Of a stretch of 64,000 nucleotides of DNA, positions 17,916 through 27,640 are shown piece by piece. Source of the stretch: Limobrevibacterium gyesilva (GTDB lineage: Bacteria; Pseudomonadota; Alphaproteobacteria; Acetobacterales; Acetobacteraceae); NCBI RefSeq assembly GCF_025989185.1, contig NZ_JAPDNT010000001.1, forward strand, positions 558,001 through 622,000, given 5' to 3'. Made by a program: the position numbers and the translations under genes. How positions within the stretch are numbered: the first letter of the stretch is position 1; each line of letters starts with the position of its first letter. The notes below the pieces were generated by a model, which ran no database searches, had not been told where the DNA came from, and saw nothing but the letters and a program-made list of their open reading frames with translations.

Positions 17916-19166
17916 TCATTTCTTCTGGAACGGCACGTAGTAGCGGGCGATGCCCTGGGTGACTTCGGCGCCCACCTGCTGCGGCGTCAGGTTGCCCGCC
18001 AGCATGCGCTGCACGGCGCCTTGCAGCAGTTCGGAACCGGTCGGCGATTCGTAGCGGAAATGCACTGCCATGATGTACGGCATCGACACGTCGTTCAGCT
18101 TCGCCACCTGCGCCAGCAGCGGGTCCTGGATCACCACGCCCTTGATCGGCGAAATATTGCCCAGCAGTGCCGAGAACTTGTCACCGTACTCCTTCGTGCC
18201 CATCCAGCGCACCAGCCTGGTCGCGTCGGCCTTGTTCGCCGCCTTCGCGTTGACGGCATAGCCGCCGTCGTAGAATTTCGACACGTAGCGGGGCTCACCG
18301 GCCTTCGGGGCCGGCGGGGCGATGAAGTCAAGCGCCAGCTTCGGGTTCTGCTTGCGAAAATTCGCGATCTCGAAGCTGCCGCCGGCGAACATCGCGGCGC
18401 GGCCGGACAGGAACAGTTGCTGCCCCGTTGCATAGTCGATGCCGGTGTAGCCGGGCGGCAGGAAGTCGCGCAGCTCCAGCAGGCGCCCGAGGGCGGCGAC
18501 GTAGCGCGGATCCTCGAAGGTGGCGCGTCCGGCCAGGATATCCTGCACGAACGCGGTGCCGAGGAATGGGCCGGTGAAGATGCCGGTGAACACCTCGTCC
18601 ATCCACGCCGTGGCGGTGCCGTTGGCGATGGGGATGATGCCTTTGTCCTTCAGCGTCCGGGACACCGACAGAAGCTGATCCCATGTCTCCGGCGGCTGCA
18701 CGCCCGCTTTGGCGAACACGTCCTTGTTGATCAGCAGGCCGAGCGTCTGCGAGGCGAAGGACACGGCGTAGACCTTGCCGTCGGCGCGCAGCGTCTCGGC
18801 GGCCTTGGCGTCGTCGGGCAGGTTGGCGAGCTCCGGCACCGTCTGGGGATCGAGCGGCATCAGGTAGCCGGCCTTGGCGAACTGCTCCAGCCCGCCATAG
18901 GCGCGCACATGCAGCACGTCGCCGCCGCGCCCGCCCGCCAGCGCCGCCGAAACGATGGTCGCGTAGTTCTCTGGCGCGAACGCCTCGAACTTCACGTGGA
19001 TGTCGGGATTGGCCTTGGTGAAATCGTTGAACAACTCGGTATAGGCGGCCTTGTCCTCCTGCCGCCAGGTCCAGAAGGTGATCTCGCCCGCCCGCGCCGC
19101 CGAGGCCGCGAGGCCCCAGGCTGCCGTGGCAGCAAGCACCAGCCGGCCGATCCGCTTTCCGCCCAT
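17916..19166 (-). CDS. extracellular sugar-binding protein of the CUT1 importer (SBP_bac_1)
   Basis: Periplasmic solute-binding protein feeding the two permeases downstream. 416 residues with a signal peptide (LVLAATAAWGLAASAARAG, cleavage near residue 26). The mature protein begins EITFWTWRQEDK, then the long SBP_bac_1 fold with FTKANPDIHVKFEAF (about 50-64) and AMFAGGSFEIANFR (about 250). This family binds oligosaccharides, sn-glycerol-3-phosphate and similar solutes. No ATPase, glycosidase or regulator is nearby to narrow the substrate. Confidence 0.92.
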   Translation of the reverse strand: MGGKRIGRLVLAATAAWGLAASAARAGEITFWTWRQEDKAAYTELFNDFTKANPDIHVKFEAFAPENYATIVSAALAGGRGGDVLHVRAYGGLEQFAKAGYLMPLDPQTVPELANLPDDAKAAETLRADGKVYAVSFASQTLGLLINKDVFAKAGVQPPETWDQLLSVSRTLKDKGIIPIANGTATAWMDEVFTGIFTGPFLGTAFVQDILAGRATFEDPRYVAALGRLLELRDFLPPGYTGIDYATGQQLFLSGRAAMFAGGSFEIANFRKQNPKLALDFIAPPAPKAGEPRYVSKFYDGGYAVNAKAANKADATRLVRWMGTKEYGDKFSALLGNISPIKGVVIQDPLLAQVAKLNDVSMPYIMAVHFRYESPTGSELLQGAVQRMLAGNLTPQQVGAEVTQGIARYYVPFQKK

Positions 19167-19270
19167 CGGAATCCTCCCGGCGACGCGCGCCGACGTGTTG
19201 TTGCAGAGTCATGAACCTAGGGAGGCAGCGTTTTGGCTGTCAAGGCGAGGGCCGCCGGTGCCTCGACGCC

Positions 19271-20368
19271 CTACCAGAGCGTGGCGAGGGCCGCGCGCGT
19301 GAAGTCGTGGAGTTGTTCGCTGCGGCCGTCACGGATCTTCGTAACCCACTGCGGGTCCGACAACAGCGCGCGGCCCACGGCGACCAGGTCGAAATCACCG
19401 CGCTCGAACCGGCGCACCAGATCGTCGAGGGGGCTCGGATGCGAGCTCTCTCCCTGGAAGGCCGCGATGAATTCGCCGGAGAGGCCGACCGACCCGACCG
19501 TGATCGTGGCCTTCCCGGTCAGCTTCTTCGCCCAGCCGGCGAGGTTGAGGTCGGACCCTTCGAACTCCGGCTGCCAGAAGCGCCGCTGCGAGCAATGGAA
19601 GATGTCCACACCGGCATCCGAGAGGGGTGTCAGCCAGGACGCCAGCTCTTCCGGGGTCTTGGCGAGCTTGACGGCGAAGTCCTGCGGCTTCCATTGCGAC
19701 AGCCGCAGGATGACCGGGAACGCCTCGCCGACCGCGGCGCGGACCGCTTTCACGACCTCTGCCCCGAAGCGGCTGCGCTCGGCCAGGCTCGCGCCGCCAT
19801 AGCGGTCGGTGCGCTTGTTCAGGCCGGCCCAGAAGAACTGGTCGATCAGGTAGCCGTGCGCGCCGTGGACCTCGACCGCGTCGAACCCGAGCCGCTTCGC
19901 GTCTGCGGCGGCGCGGCCGAAGGCGGCGATCGTATCGGCGATATCGGCCCCGCTCATCGCCACCCCACCGGATTCGCCCGGCACGACGAACCCGGACGGG
20001 CCTTCGAAAGGCGCGGAAGGAAGCCAGCCGGATTCGTGCGGGCGCATCACGCCCACGTGCCAGATCTGCGGCGCCATGACGCCTCCGGCCTCGTGCACGC
20101 CGTCGATCACCCGCTTCCACCCCGCCAGCGACTGCTCGCCGTAAAAGTGCGGAACATCCGGGTCGTTCGATGAAGCGGGCCGATCCACCACTGTCCCTTC
20201 CGAGATGATCAGTCCGACCTCACCCGCGCGCCGGCGATAATAGGCAGCGACCTCGGGCGTCGGCACGCCCGCCGGCGAGAACGACCGCGTCATCGGCGCC
20301 ATGACGAAGCGGTTCTTCAGGTTCAGCGACTTCAGGCTGAACGGCCGGAACAAAGCGTCCACATTCAT
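19271..20368 (-). CDS. NADH:flavin oxidoreductase, Old Yellow Enzyme family
   Basis: FMN-dependent ene-reductase of the Old Yellow Enzyme family, reducing activated C=C bonds with NAD(P)H. 365 residues forming a TIM barrel. It opens with LFRPFSLKSLNLKNRFVMAP, where the FMN-contacting region MAPMTR is at about 23-28. The substrate-anion-binding segment HGAHGYLIDQFFW is at about 172-184. C-terminal FMN-phosphate residues lie in VAVGRALLSDPQW (about 331-343). No Fe-S or C-terminal FAD domain is present, so this is a classical single-domain enzyme. It stands 133 bases from the binding-protein gene upstream and may be transcribed separately. Confidence 0.92.
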   Translation of the reverse strand: MNVDALFRPFSLKSLNLKNRFVMAPMTRSFSPAGVPTPEVAAYYRRRAGEVGLIISEGTVVDRPASSNDPDVPHFYGEQSLAGWKRVIDGVHEAGGVMAPQIWHVGVMRPHESGWLPSAPFEGPSGFVVPGESGGVAMSGADIADTIAAFGRAAADAKRLGFDAVEVHGAHGYLIDQFFWAGLNKRTDRYGGASLAERSRFGAEVVKAVRAAVGEAFPVILRLSQWKPQDFAVKLAKTPEELASWLTPLSDAGVDIFHCSQRRFWQPEFEGSDLNLAGWAKKLTGKATITVGSVGLSGEFIAAFQGESSHPSPLDDLVRRFERGDFDLVAVGRALLSDPQWVTKIRDGRSEQLHDFTRAALATLW

Positions 20369-20502
20369 GGCTGCTTCCAGTTGGTCATGTTGCCGAGACG
20401 TCGTTCAGGATCGCTGTTGGCGCCCTGCGGGAAGCACTGAACCTACGCGATCTTCCCGCCCTGCCGAATCAGAACCACGTCAACGGAGTCCCGGACGAGG
20501 CG

Positions 20503-22077
20503 CTAGCTTCGCCGCACGTTCCAGAACAGGGGCAGGCCGTCGAGCAGGCCGGTCAGGTCGGCGCGATAGGCCGTGGGGGTGATCGTTTGGCCCAGCGGAA
20601 TATAAGGCACATCCTGGAACGCCTGCAGTTGCAGTTGCTCGGCGATCTTCTGCTGCGCGGCGAGGTCGGGGGCCCGCAACCAGGCGTCGCGCAGTTCCTC
20701 GATTTTCGGGCTGGTCGGCCAACCGGGCGCGGCGTTGCGGCCATTGCCGCGCAGGAACACGTGGCCGGCGGGGTTGAACTGGTCGAGGCCGCTCCACGAC
20801 GTCTGGAAGATGCTCCAGCCGCCCTGGTCCACCGGGTCGGTCTTCACCCGGCGCTGCACGACGGTCGCCCAGTCCATCGCCTGGAAATCGAGGTTCATGC
20901 CCAGCCGCTTCAACAAGTCCGCCGTCACTTCGGCCAGCGCCTTGGTGCTGGGAATGTCCATCGGCCCCAGCAGCACGACCTTCTCGCCCTTGTAGCCGGC
21001 CGCCGCGAGGTTGCGCTTCACCTGGTCGAGGTCGCGCGGACCGGTCAGCGCCTCTATGCCGGCGTCGCTCGCCATGGGCGTGTTCGGGCAGAAATAGCCC
21101 ACATGGTCGCGCCACATGTCGGCGTTCTCGCCGTTCACGGCGGTCATGTAGTCGGCCTGCTTGATCGCCCCCAGCATGGCGCGGCGGATCGCCGGATTGT
21201 CGAACGGCGGCTGCAGATGGTTGAAGCGCATGGTGGCGATGGTGCCGGTGGGCACGATCACCTGGAGCTTCACGCCGGGAGCCTTCTTCAGCAGCGCCAG
21301 CAGGTCGGCCGGCGGCGTGTACCACCAGTCCACCTCGCCGCGCTGGATGGCCGACGCCACGGTGGACGTGTCCGGCATGATCGCCCATTCGATGCGGTCG
21401 AAATTCGCGATCTTGGCGCCGGCGGTGCGCGATGGTGCGTCCTCGCGGGGCACGTAATCGGGGTTGCGCTCCCACACCACGCGGGCGCCGGGCACCCGCT
21501 CGTCGGCCTTGTAGCGATAGGGGCCGCTGCCCACGGCCTCGGTCACCTGCTTGAACGGATCGGTCTCGGCCAGCCGCAGCGGCATGATCGGGCACATGCT
21601 CGGTGCCGTCTTGCTCAACGCCTCCGGCAGCAGCGGGAACGGGTATTTCAGGCGGAAGACGATCGTGCGGTCATCGGCGTGGAACAACTCGTCGGTGGCG
21701 GCCAGCAGGGCCTGGCCAAAGGTGTCGCGCTTACCCCAGCGCACGATGCTGGCCACGCAGTCGCGGGCCAGCACGCGCTCGCCGTCGTGAAACTTCAGCC
21801 CGGTGCGCAACGAGAGCTTCCAGGTCAGGCCATCGCTCTCGACCGCGGCGCCGTCCAGCATCTGCGGCTGCGGGCGGAACTGGCTGTCGCTGCCGAACAG
21901 CGTGTCGTAGACCATGAAGCCGTGGTCGCGGGTCTGGTAGCTGGTGGTCCAGACCGGGTCGAGCGACGCCAGGTCGGCGTCCGGCACGAAACGAAGCACC
22001 CGGCTGGCCTGCGCCCGGGCGATTGCAGGCAAAGCCAGGGCCGCGGCTGATCCGACGAGGAAGCGACGTCGTTGCAT
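20503..22077 (-). CDS. ABC transporter substrate-binding protein, SBP_bac_5 family (tandem copy 1)
   Basis: Periplasmic binding protein of the dipeptide/nickel type. 524 residues. A twin-arginine-like signal, [20 protein letters not shown], with cleavage near ARAQA, suggests Tat export. Mature motifs: [21 protein letters not shown] (start of the fold, about 34-54) and [20 protein letters not shown] (about 85-104). It has the same length and close identity with the upstream paralogue at 22141-23715, so the pair is a tandem duplication. The ATG at 22077 is chosen because it begins the Tat signal. Its AGGGAG Shine-Dalgarno lies inside a 15-bp hairpin. No permease or ATPase genes accompany the pair. 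Confidence 0.9.
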   Translation of the reverse strand: MQRRRFLVGSAAALALPAIARAQASRVLRFVPDADLASLDPVWTTSYQTRDHGFMVYDTLFGSDSQFRPQPQMLDGAAVESDGLTWKLSLRTGLKFHDGERVLARDCVASIVRWGKRDTFGQALLAATDELFHADDRTIVFRLKYPFPLLPEALSKTAPSMCPIMPLRLAETDPFKQVTEAVGSGPYRYKADERVPGARVVWERNPDYVPREDAPSRTAGAKIANFDRIEWAIMPDTSTVASAIQRGEVDWWYTPPADLLALLKKAPGVKLQVIVPTGTIATMRFNHLQPPFDNPAIRRAMLGAIKQADYMTAVNGENADMWRDHVGYFCPNTPMASDAGIEALTGPRDLDQVKRNLAAAGYKGEKVVLLGPMDIPSTKALAEVTADLLKRLGMNLDFQAMDWATVVQRRVKTDPVDQGGWSIFQTSWSGLDQFNPAGHVFLRGNGRNAAPGWPTSPKIEELRDAWLRAPDLAAQQKIAEQLQLQAFQDVPYIPLGQTITPTAYRADLTGLLDGLPLFWNVRRS

Positions 22078-22078
22078 C

Positions 22079-22116
22079 GGTCCATACTCCCTGTCTCGCG
22101 GCAGGGAGTATGGACC
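22079..22116 (-). promoter_or_regulatory. 15-bp perfect hairpin masking the ribosome-binding site of the downstream binding protein
   Basis: GGTCCATACTCCCTG (22079-22093) and CAGGGAGTATGGACC (22102-22116) are exact inverse complements around an 8-base loop. On the minus strand the arm nearest the gene contains AGGGAG, 9 bases before the ATG at 22077; the structure ends one base before that ATG. In mRNA the Shine-Dalgarno would be fully paired. There is no T-tract, so it is not a standard terminator. A dyad DNA operator is the alternative. Confidence 0.65.
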
Positions 22117-22140
22117 AGTCCAACGGCGCGGCAAGTGGGA

Positions 22141-23715
22141 TCAGGTGCGGCGGATGTTCCAGAATACCGGCACGCCCTCGATCATGCCGGTAAGGTTGGC
22201 GCGATAGGCGGTCGGGTTGATCACCTGGCCGAGCGGAATGTAGGGCACGTCTTGGAACGCCTGCAGCTGGATCTGCTCGGCGATCTTCTTCTGTGCCTCC
22301 AGGTCCTGGGTGCGCAGCCACTGGATCCGCAGTTCCTCAATGCGTGGGCTGACCGCCCAGCCGGGGGCCGCATCCTTGCCGTTGCCGCGCAGGAACACGT
22401 GGCCGGCCGGATTGGCCTGGTCCGGGCCGGGCCAGTTCGTCTGGTACACGCTCCATCCGCCCTTATCCAGCGGGTCCGTCTTGGCACGGCGCTGCACCAG
22501 CGTGCCCCAGTCCATGACCTGATAGTCCAGGTTCAGACCCAGCCGCTTGTACAGATCGGCGGTCACGTCGGCGAGGATCTTGGCATAGGGCACGTCGGCC
22601 GGGCCCAGCAGCACCACGCGCTCGCCCTTGTAGCCCGCCTGCTCCAGAGCCCGCTTCGCGACGTCCACACTGCGCGGACCGGTCAGCGCCTCCATGCCGG
22701 CCTTGCTGGCCATCGGCAGGTCCGGGCAGAAATAGCCCACGCCGTCGCGCCAGCGCGTGCGGTCCTCGCCGTTCATGGCGATCATGTAGTCGGATTGCAC
22801 GATGGCCGGGAAGAAGGCGCGGCGGATCGCCGGGTTGTCGAACGGCGGCTGCGTCTGGTTGAACCGCATGCAGGAGATCGACCCGGTGGGCGAGATCACC
22901 CGCACCACCAGGTCCTTGCGCGCCCGCAGCGTGTTGACCAGGTCGGCATTCGGCGTCAGCAGCCAGTCAATCTCTCCGGCTTGCAGCGCGTTCGCGGCGG
23001 TCGACGCGTCCGGCATGATCGTCCATTCGACACGGTCGAAATAGGCGACCTTCGGGCCCGCGGTGCCGGCGGGCGTGCCGCCGCTGCGCGGGACATAGGC
23101 GGTGTTGCGCTCATAGACCACGCGGGCGCCAGGCACGCGCTCGTCGGCCTTGAACCGAAAGGGGCCGCTGCCGGTGGGGTCCGTCACCTGCTTGAACGGG
23201 TCCGTCTCGGCCAGCCGTTCCGGCATCATCGCGCAGACATTGGCGGTGGTCTTGCTCAGCGCGTCCGGCACCGGGAACGGGTATTTCAGGCGCAGCACGA
23301 TGGTGCGGTCATCGGCGTACCCGATCTCGTCGGCCGCGGCCAGAAGGGCCTGGCCGAAAGCGTCGCGCCTGGCCCAGCGGCGGATGCTGGCCGCGCAGTC
23401 GCGGGCCAGCACGCGCTCGCCATCATGCCATTTCAGGCCGTCGCGCAGGGTCAGCTTCCAGGTCTTGCCGCCGTCCTCGACGACATGGCCTTCCAGCATC
23501 TGCGGCTGCGGACGGTAGGCGGCGTCCTGCCCCCACAGCGTATCGTAGATCAGGAAGGTGTGCTGGGTGGTTTGCGACGCCGTGGTCCAGACCGGGTCCA
23601 GCACCGCCAGATCGGCCTCCGGGACGAAGCGGATCGTGCTCTTGGCCTGGGCGCGGCCCACCGAGGGCGCGGCCAGCGCAGCGGCGCTGCCGGTCAGGAA
23701 CGCACGACGTTTCAT
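22141..23715 (-). CDS. ABC transporter substrate-binding protein, SBP_bac_5 family (tandem copy 2)
   Basis: Paralogue of the gene at 20503-22077 and also 524 residues. The signal [20 protein letters not shown] is Tat-like, with cleavage near GRAQA. Shared landmarks: [55 protein letters not shown] and a C-terminal [19 protein letters not shown]. Start 23715 follows GGGAG by 6 bases; the longer frame to 23955 has no family similarity and would run into the divergent lhgO. It is the first gene of the pair, 87 bases from lhgO on the opposite strand. The ligand is unknown: peptide, opine or another solute. Confidence 0.9.
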   Translation of the reverse strand: MKRRAFLTGSAAALAAPSVGRAQAKSTIRFVPEADLAVLDPVWTTASQTTQHTFLIYDTLWGQDAAYRPQPQMLEGHVVEDGGKTWKLTLRDGLKWHDGERVLARDCAASIRRWARRDAFGQALLAAADEIGYADDRTIVLRLKYPFPVPDALSKTTANVCAMMPERLAETDPFKQVTDPTGSGPFRFKADERVPGARVVYERNTAYVPRSGGTPAGTAGPKVAYFDRVEWTIMPDASTAANALQAGEIDWLLTPNADLVNTLRARKDLVVRVISPTGSISCMRFNQTQPPFDNPAIRRAFFPAIVQSDYMIAMNGEDRTRWRDGVGYFCPDLPMASKAGMEALTGPRSVDVAKRALEQAGYKGERVVLLGPADVPYAKILADVTADLYKRLGLNLDYQVMDWGTLVQRRAKTDPLDKGGWSVYQTNWPGPDQANPAGHVFLRGNGKDAAPGWAVSPRIEELRIQWLRTQDLEAQKKIAEQIQLQAFQDVPYIPLGQVINPTAYRANLTGMIEGVPVFWNIRRT

Positions 23716-23802
23716 AAGACTCTCCCGTTCGATGGCGTAGGCGCCGACGATCCCTCTTGCGCCGACTTCGTGCAAGGGGTTCGCTGCGCGCCGGAGGGCC
23801 GC

Positions 23803-24924
23803 ATGGAACAAGTGGACTGCGTGGTGGTGGGTGCCGGCGTCGTGGGGATCGCGGTCGCGCGCGCCCTGGCCCTGGCGGGGCGCGACGTGATCGTGCTGGA
23901 CGCCGCCGAGGGCATCGGCACCGAGACCTCCAGCCGCAACAGCGAGGTGATCCACGCCGGCATCTACTATCCCAAGGACAGCCTGATGGCGCGCTTCTGC
24001 GTGCAGGGGCGGCGGATGCTGTATGCCTACTGCACGGAGCGCGGCGTGCCGTTCAACAATTGCGGCAAGCTGATCGTCGCCACCACGGCCGAAGAGAACG
24101 AGAAGCTAGCGGGCATCAAGGCGCGCGCCGAGGCCAATGGCGTCGAGGGCATGCGCTTGCTCACCGCCGCCGAGGCGCAGGCGATGGAGCCGAACCTCGC
24201 CTGCACCGCCGCCCTGCTGTCACCCACCACCGGCGTGGTCGACAGCCACGCCTACATGCTGGCACTGCAGGGTGATGCCGAGAACGCCGGCGGCCTCTTC
24301 GTCTTCCACAGCCCCGTCACCAGCGGGCGCGTCACCGGCGATGGCGTGGAGATCGAGGTGGGGGGCGCCGATCCGATGGCGCTGCGCTGCAACCTGCTGG
24401 TCAACTCCGCCGGCCTGCACGCGCCGGCGCTGGCGCGCAGCATCACCGGGATTCCCAGCCAGCTCATTCCCAAGGAATATTTCGCCAAAGGCAACTACTT
24501 CACGCTGCAGGGCCGCTCGCCGTTCAGCCGCCTGATCTATCCGGTGCCGGTGCCCGGCGGCCTGGGTGTGCACCTGACCATCGATCTCGGCGGGCAGGCG
24601 CGGTTCGGCCCCGACGTGGAATGGGTGGACACCCTGGACTACGCCGTGGACCCCCGCCGGGCCGACAGCTTCTACGATGCGGTGCGCCGCTATTGGCCGG
24701 CGCTGAAGGACGGCGCGCTCCAGCCCGGGTACTCTGGCATCCGCCCGAAGATCGTGCCGAAGGGCGCACCCGGCCAGGATTTCGTGGTGCAAGGCGCGCG
24801 CGTGCACGGCATTCCCGGAGTGGTGAACCTGTTCGGGATCGAAAGCCCCGGCCTGACCGCGGCCATCGCCATCGCCGGCCACGTCCGCGACCTCGTGCAG
24901 GAACAGCGCGCGCTGGCCGCCTGA
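23803..24924 (+). CDS. lhgO: L-2-hydroxyglutarate oxidase/dehydrogenase-like FAD enzyme (LhgO)
   Basis: FAD enzyme of the DAO family that oxidises L-2-hydroxyglutarate to 2-oxoglutarate, passing electrons to oxygen or the quinone pool. 373 residues. The Rossmann dinucleotide motif [20 protein letters not shown] is at about 7-26. The LhgO hallmark [17 protein letters not shown], with the His-containing loop near the flavin, is at about 44-60, and the C-terminal FAD contact [13 protein letters not shown] at about 343-355. GGAGG precedes the ATG at 23803. It diverges from the tandem binding proteins, which may import the substrate or a precursor. A D-2-hydroxyacid dehydrogenase lies two genes on. 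Confidence 0.85.
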   Translation: MEQVDCVVVGAGVVGIAVARALALAGRDVIVLDAAEGIGTETSSRNSEVIHAGIYYPKDSLMARFCVQGRRMLYAYCTERGVPFNNCGKLIVATTAEENEKLAGIKARAEANGVEGMRLLTAAEAQAMEPNLACTAALLSPTTGVVDSHAYMLALQGDAENAGGLFVFHSPVTSGRVTGDGVEIEVGGADPMALRCNLLVNSAGLHAPALARSITGIPSQLIPKEYFAKGNYFTLQGRSPFSRLIYPVPVPGGLGVHLTIDLGGQARFGPDVEWVDTLDYAVDPRRADSFYDAVRRYWPALKDGALQPGYSGIRPKIVPKGAPGQDFVVQGARVHGIPGVVNLFGIESPGLTAAIAIAGHVRDLVQEQRALAA

Positions 24925-24946
24925 GCCCGGCCGAGGTAACCCCAGC

Positions 24947-26065
24947 CTAGATGATCGCGGAATGAACGAAGTTGCTCACCAGGTCCAGGCGCAGGCTGTG
25001 CCACGGATCGGGGATGCGGCAATTCGTCAGATAGGCAAAGGACACGCCGGAATCCGGGTCGCCCCAGCAATACGAACTGCCGACGCCGCCATGCCCGAAG
25101 GTGCGCGGCGAGGCGAAGCCGCCCAGGCCGCGGATGCCCTCGGTGGTGCCGCGCAGATGCGGGCCGATGCCGCGATGCATGGGCATGCCCATGTATTCGT
25201 CCACCATGTCACCGGTCCAGTTACGAATGGCATAGGACAAGGTGCGGGGCGCCAGCAGGCGCGTGCCACCCAAGGCGCCGCCGTTCACCATCATCTGGTA
25301 CAATGCCGCCATCGCCCGGGCGGTGGCATAGCCGCCGGCGCCAGGCAGGCCCGCCTTCTTCCAGGCCGGGGTGTTGTTCTCGGCGATCGGCCGCACGCCG
25401 TCCTCGGCCGGCTCGTGCATGTCCGCGGTGCGCGCCATCGCCGCTTTCGGCAGGCCCACCATCAGCTCGTTCTGCAGGCCCAGCGGCGCGATCACCGTCT
25501 CGCGGATCACCTCGCGGAAATCCTGGCCGGTCAGCGCTTCGATCAGCACCGCCGCCGTCCAGTGCGCGGACAGGCCGTGGTAGGCGAGCTTCGAGCCCGG
25601 CGTCCATTCCAGGCTGAAATCGCAAACCGTCTCCTTCAGCAGCGCATGGTCCTCCCACGCCTTCTGCGGCACCACGGCATTGGGGAACCCGCCGCGATGC
25701 GTCAATAGCTGCAGCACGGTCACGTCGCGCTTGCCGTTGCGGGCGAACGCCGGAACGTGGTCGCTGACGCGGTCGGTGAAGCGGAACAGGCCGCGCTCGG
25801 CCAGCACCCACAGCGCCGCCGCCGTCACCACCTTGGTGTTGGAGTACAGCAGCCACAGCGTGCGGTCGTCGGCCGGCCGGTCCAGCGTGGCATTGCCGAA
25901 GGTGCGAAACAGCGCCAGCGAGCCATGCCGGGCAATGGCGATCTGCGCGCCGGGATAGCGGCCCTCGGCGATATGGCGCTCGATCAGGGCAACCAGCCGG
26001 TCGATCTGCTCGGCGCGCAGGCCGGCGGCGGACAGGTCGCTCTGCGGCAGCGGAAAGCCGGTCAT
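24947..26065 (-). CDS. beta-lactamase-fold serine hydrolase (class C / family VIII esterase-like)
   Basis: Serine hydrolase with the penicillin-binding-protein fold. 372 residues, no signal peptide. The nucleophile motif SNTK (SxxK) is at about 91-94, the second-shell YHG in LAYHGLSAHW at about 163, and the C-terminal HGGVGSS (in place of KTG) at about 328. YHG instead of Tyr-x-Asn and HGG instead of KTG point to family VIII esterases or transesterases rather than a beta-lactamase. ATG 26065 (MTGFPLPQ) is chosen; the open frame upstream is Arg-rich and unlike the family. It is convergent with lhgO and divergent from the FAD-linked dehydrogenase. Confidence 0.88.
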   Translation of the reverse strand: MTGFPLPQSDLSAAGLRAEQIDRLVALIERHIAEGRYPGAQIAIARHGSLALFRTFGNATLDRPADDRTLWLLYSNTKVVTAAALWVLAERGLFRFTDRVSDHVPAFARNGKRDVTVLQLLTHRGGFPNAVVPQKAWEDHALLKETVCDFSLEWTPGSKLAYHGLSAHWTAAVLIEALTGQDFREVIRETVIAPLGLQNELMVGLPKAAMARTADMHEPAEDGVRPIAENNTPAWKKAGLPGAGGYATARAMAALYQMMVNGGALGGTRLLAPRTLSYAIRNWTGDMVDEYMGMPMHRGIGPHLRGTTEGIRGLGGFASPRTFGHGGVGSSYCWGDPDSGVSFAYLTNCRIPDPWHSLRLDLVSNFVHSAII

Positions 26066-26238
26066 GGCGTCCTCCGATGATGTTGCCGTCGAGGATCGAC
26101 CGGATTGCCGGCGGCGGCAAGCCACCCGGCGCCGCATCTGACCGCGAACGCGCTTGCGCCGCACGGACTGTTGCGCCAGCCTCCGGCGCGACAGGCGCCG
26201 CGCGCCCGATCCTGTCCCTTCCCGCCGGAGCATTGCCG

Positions 26239-27630
26239 ATGGACACGTCGATTTCCGTTCTCGCTGAGCTGCGCGGCGCCATCGGCGCCGACAGCGTGAT
26301 GGCGGGCGACGCCATGGAAGCGAAACATTTCGCCGACTGGGTGGTGAAGGCCGCCGAGGGCGCCGGCCCCATTGCCGTCGCCTATCCGCGCAGCACCGCC
26401 GACGTCTCGGCCATCCTGCGCGTCTGCCACGCGCACCGCATCCCCGTCGTGCCGCAAGGCGGGCTCACCGGCCTCGTCGGCGGCGCGACGCCGGTTGCCG
26501 GCTGCATCGCGCTGTCGCTGTCGCGCATGCGCGCGGTCGAGGAAGTGGACGCGGCCGCCGCCACCATCACCGTGCAAGCCGGGGTGCCGCTGCAGGTCGT
26601 CCAGGAAGCCGCCGATGCCGCCGGGCTGCTGTTCCCGCTGGACATCGGCAGCCGCGGCTCCTGCGTCATCGGCGGCAACGTCTCCACCAATGCCGGCGGC
26701 AACCGCGTGCTGCGCTATGGCATGACGCGCGAGCTGGTGCTGGGGATCGAGGTCGTTCTGGCCGACGGCACAGTGATGACCAGCCTGAACAAGATGCTGA
26801 AGAACAACGCCGGCTATGACCTGAAGCACCTGTTCATCGGCAGCGAAGGCACGCTGGGCGTGGTGACGCGCCTGGTGCTGCGCCTGTTCCCGAAGCCGGA
26901 AAGCGTCTGCACCGCCTTCTGCGCCCTGCCCGACTACGCCGCCGTGCTGGAGCTGCTGCGCCGGGCGCGCGGCAAGCTGGGCGGCGCCCTGTCGGCCTTC
27001 GAGGTGATCTGGCCCGAGTTCTACAAGCTGGCCACCACCGAGCACGGCGTGCGCCCGCCGGTCGGCGCCGCGGCCGGCGTCTACGTGCTGATGGACAGCC
27101 TTGGCTCCGATCAGGAACAGGACACCGCGATATTCAGCGCCCTGATCGAAGCCGCACTGGAGGATGGGGTGGTGGATGATGCCGTCATCGCACAATCCTA
27201 TCGCGAGAGCCGGGAATTCTGGTCGCTCCGCGATTCCGTCGCGGAATTCCAACGAACCTTCGACCCGCATGTCGGCTTCGACGTCAGCGTGCCGATCGGG
27301 CGCATGCAGGAGTTCATCGACGACTGCCGGGCGCATCTCGTGGCCCGCTACGCGCCCGTGCGCGCGCTGTGGTTCGGCCACATCGCCGACAGCAACCTGC
27401 ATATCTGCGTGAAGCAGGAACCGGACGGGCCGACGAAGAAGGAGATCGACCAGATCGTCTATGGCCGCGTGCGCGCCTTCGGCGGCTCGGTCTCGGCCGA
27501 GCACGGCATCGGGCTGCTGAAGAAGCCCTATCTCGAATATTCGCGCTCGCCGGTCGAGCTCGACGTGATGCGCCGGGTGAAGGCAGCGCTCGATCCCGAG
27601 GGAATCCTCAATCCCGGCAAGGTCTTCTGA
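26239..27630 (+). CDS. FAD-linked D-2-hydroxyacid dehydrogenase (GlcD / D-2-hydroxyglutarate dehydrogenase-like)
   Basis: Flavoenzyme of the VAO/PCMH family oxidising D-2-hydroxyacids such as D-2-hydroxyglutarate, D-lactate or glycolate. 463 residues. The FAD-binding PCMH segment includes VVPQGGLTGLVGGATP (about 72-87) and GGNVSTNAGGNRVLRYG (about 146-162). The cap domain carries FGHIADSNLHI (metal-binding histidines, about 379-389) and the C-terminal SAEHGIGLLKKPYLEYSR (about 418-435). ATG 26239 (MDTSISVLAEL) is chosen because the frame upstream is low-complexity and overlaps the serine-hydrolase promoter. With lhgO nearby, both enantiomers of 2-hydroxyglutarate could be recovered. Confidence 0.9.
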   Translation: MDTSISVLAELRGAIGADSVMAGDAMEAKHFADWVVKAAEGAGPIAVAYPRSTADVSAILRVCHAHRIPVVPQGGLTGLVGGATPVAGCIALSLSRMRAVEEVDAAAATITVQAGVPLQVVQEAADAAGLLFPLDIGSRGSCVIGGNVSTNAGGNRVLRYGMTRELVLGIEVVLADGTVMTSLNKMLKNNAGYDLKHLFIGSEGTLGVVTRLVLRLFPKPESVCTAFCALPDYAAVLELLRRARGKLGGALSAFEVIWPEFYKLATTEHGVRPPVGAAAGVYVLMDSLGSDQEQDTAIFSALIEAALEDGVVDDAVIAQSYRESREFWSLRDSVAEFQRTFDPHVGFDVSVPIGRMQEFIDDCRAHLVARYAPVRALWFGHIADSNLHICVKQEPDGPTKKEIDQIVYGRVRAFGGSVSAEHGIGLLKKPYLEYSRSPVELDVMRRVKAALDPEGILNPGKVF

Positions 27631-27640
27631 ACCGGCGCCC

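Noticed and set aside
22072-24924. A 950-codon plus-strand open frame spanning the tandem binding proteins and lhgO
   Set aside because: Only its last 373 codons (lhgO) resemble a protein; the rest is the antisense of two clear binding-protein genes, a usual artefact of high GC.
24947-26065. Annotation as a beta-lactamase
   Set aside because: SxxK is present, but YHG and HGG replace Tyr-x-Asn and Lys-Thr-Gly and there is no signal peptide; an esterase-like hydrolase fits better.
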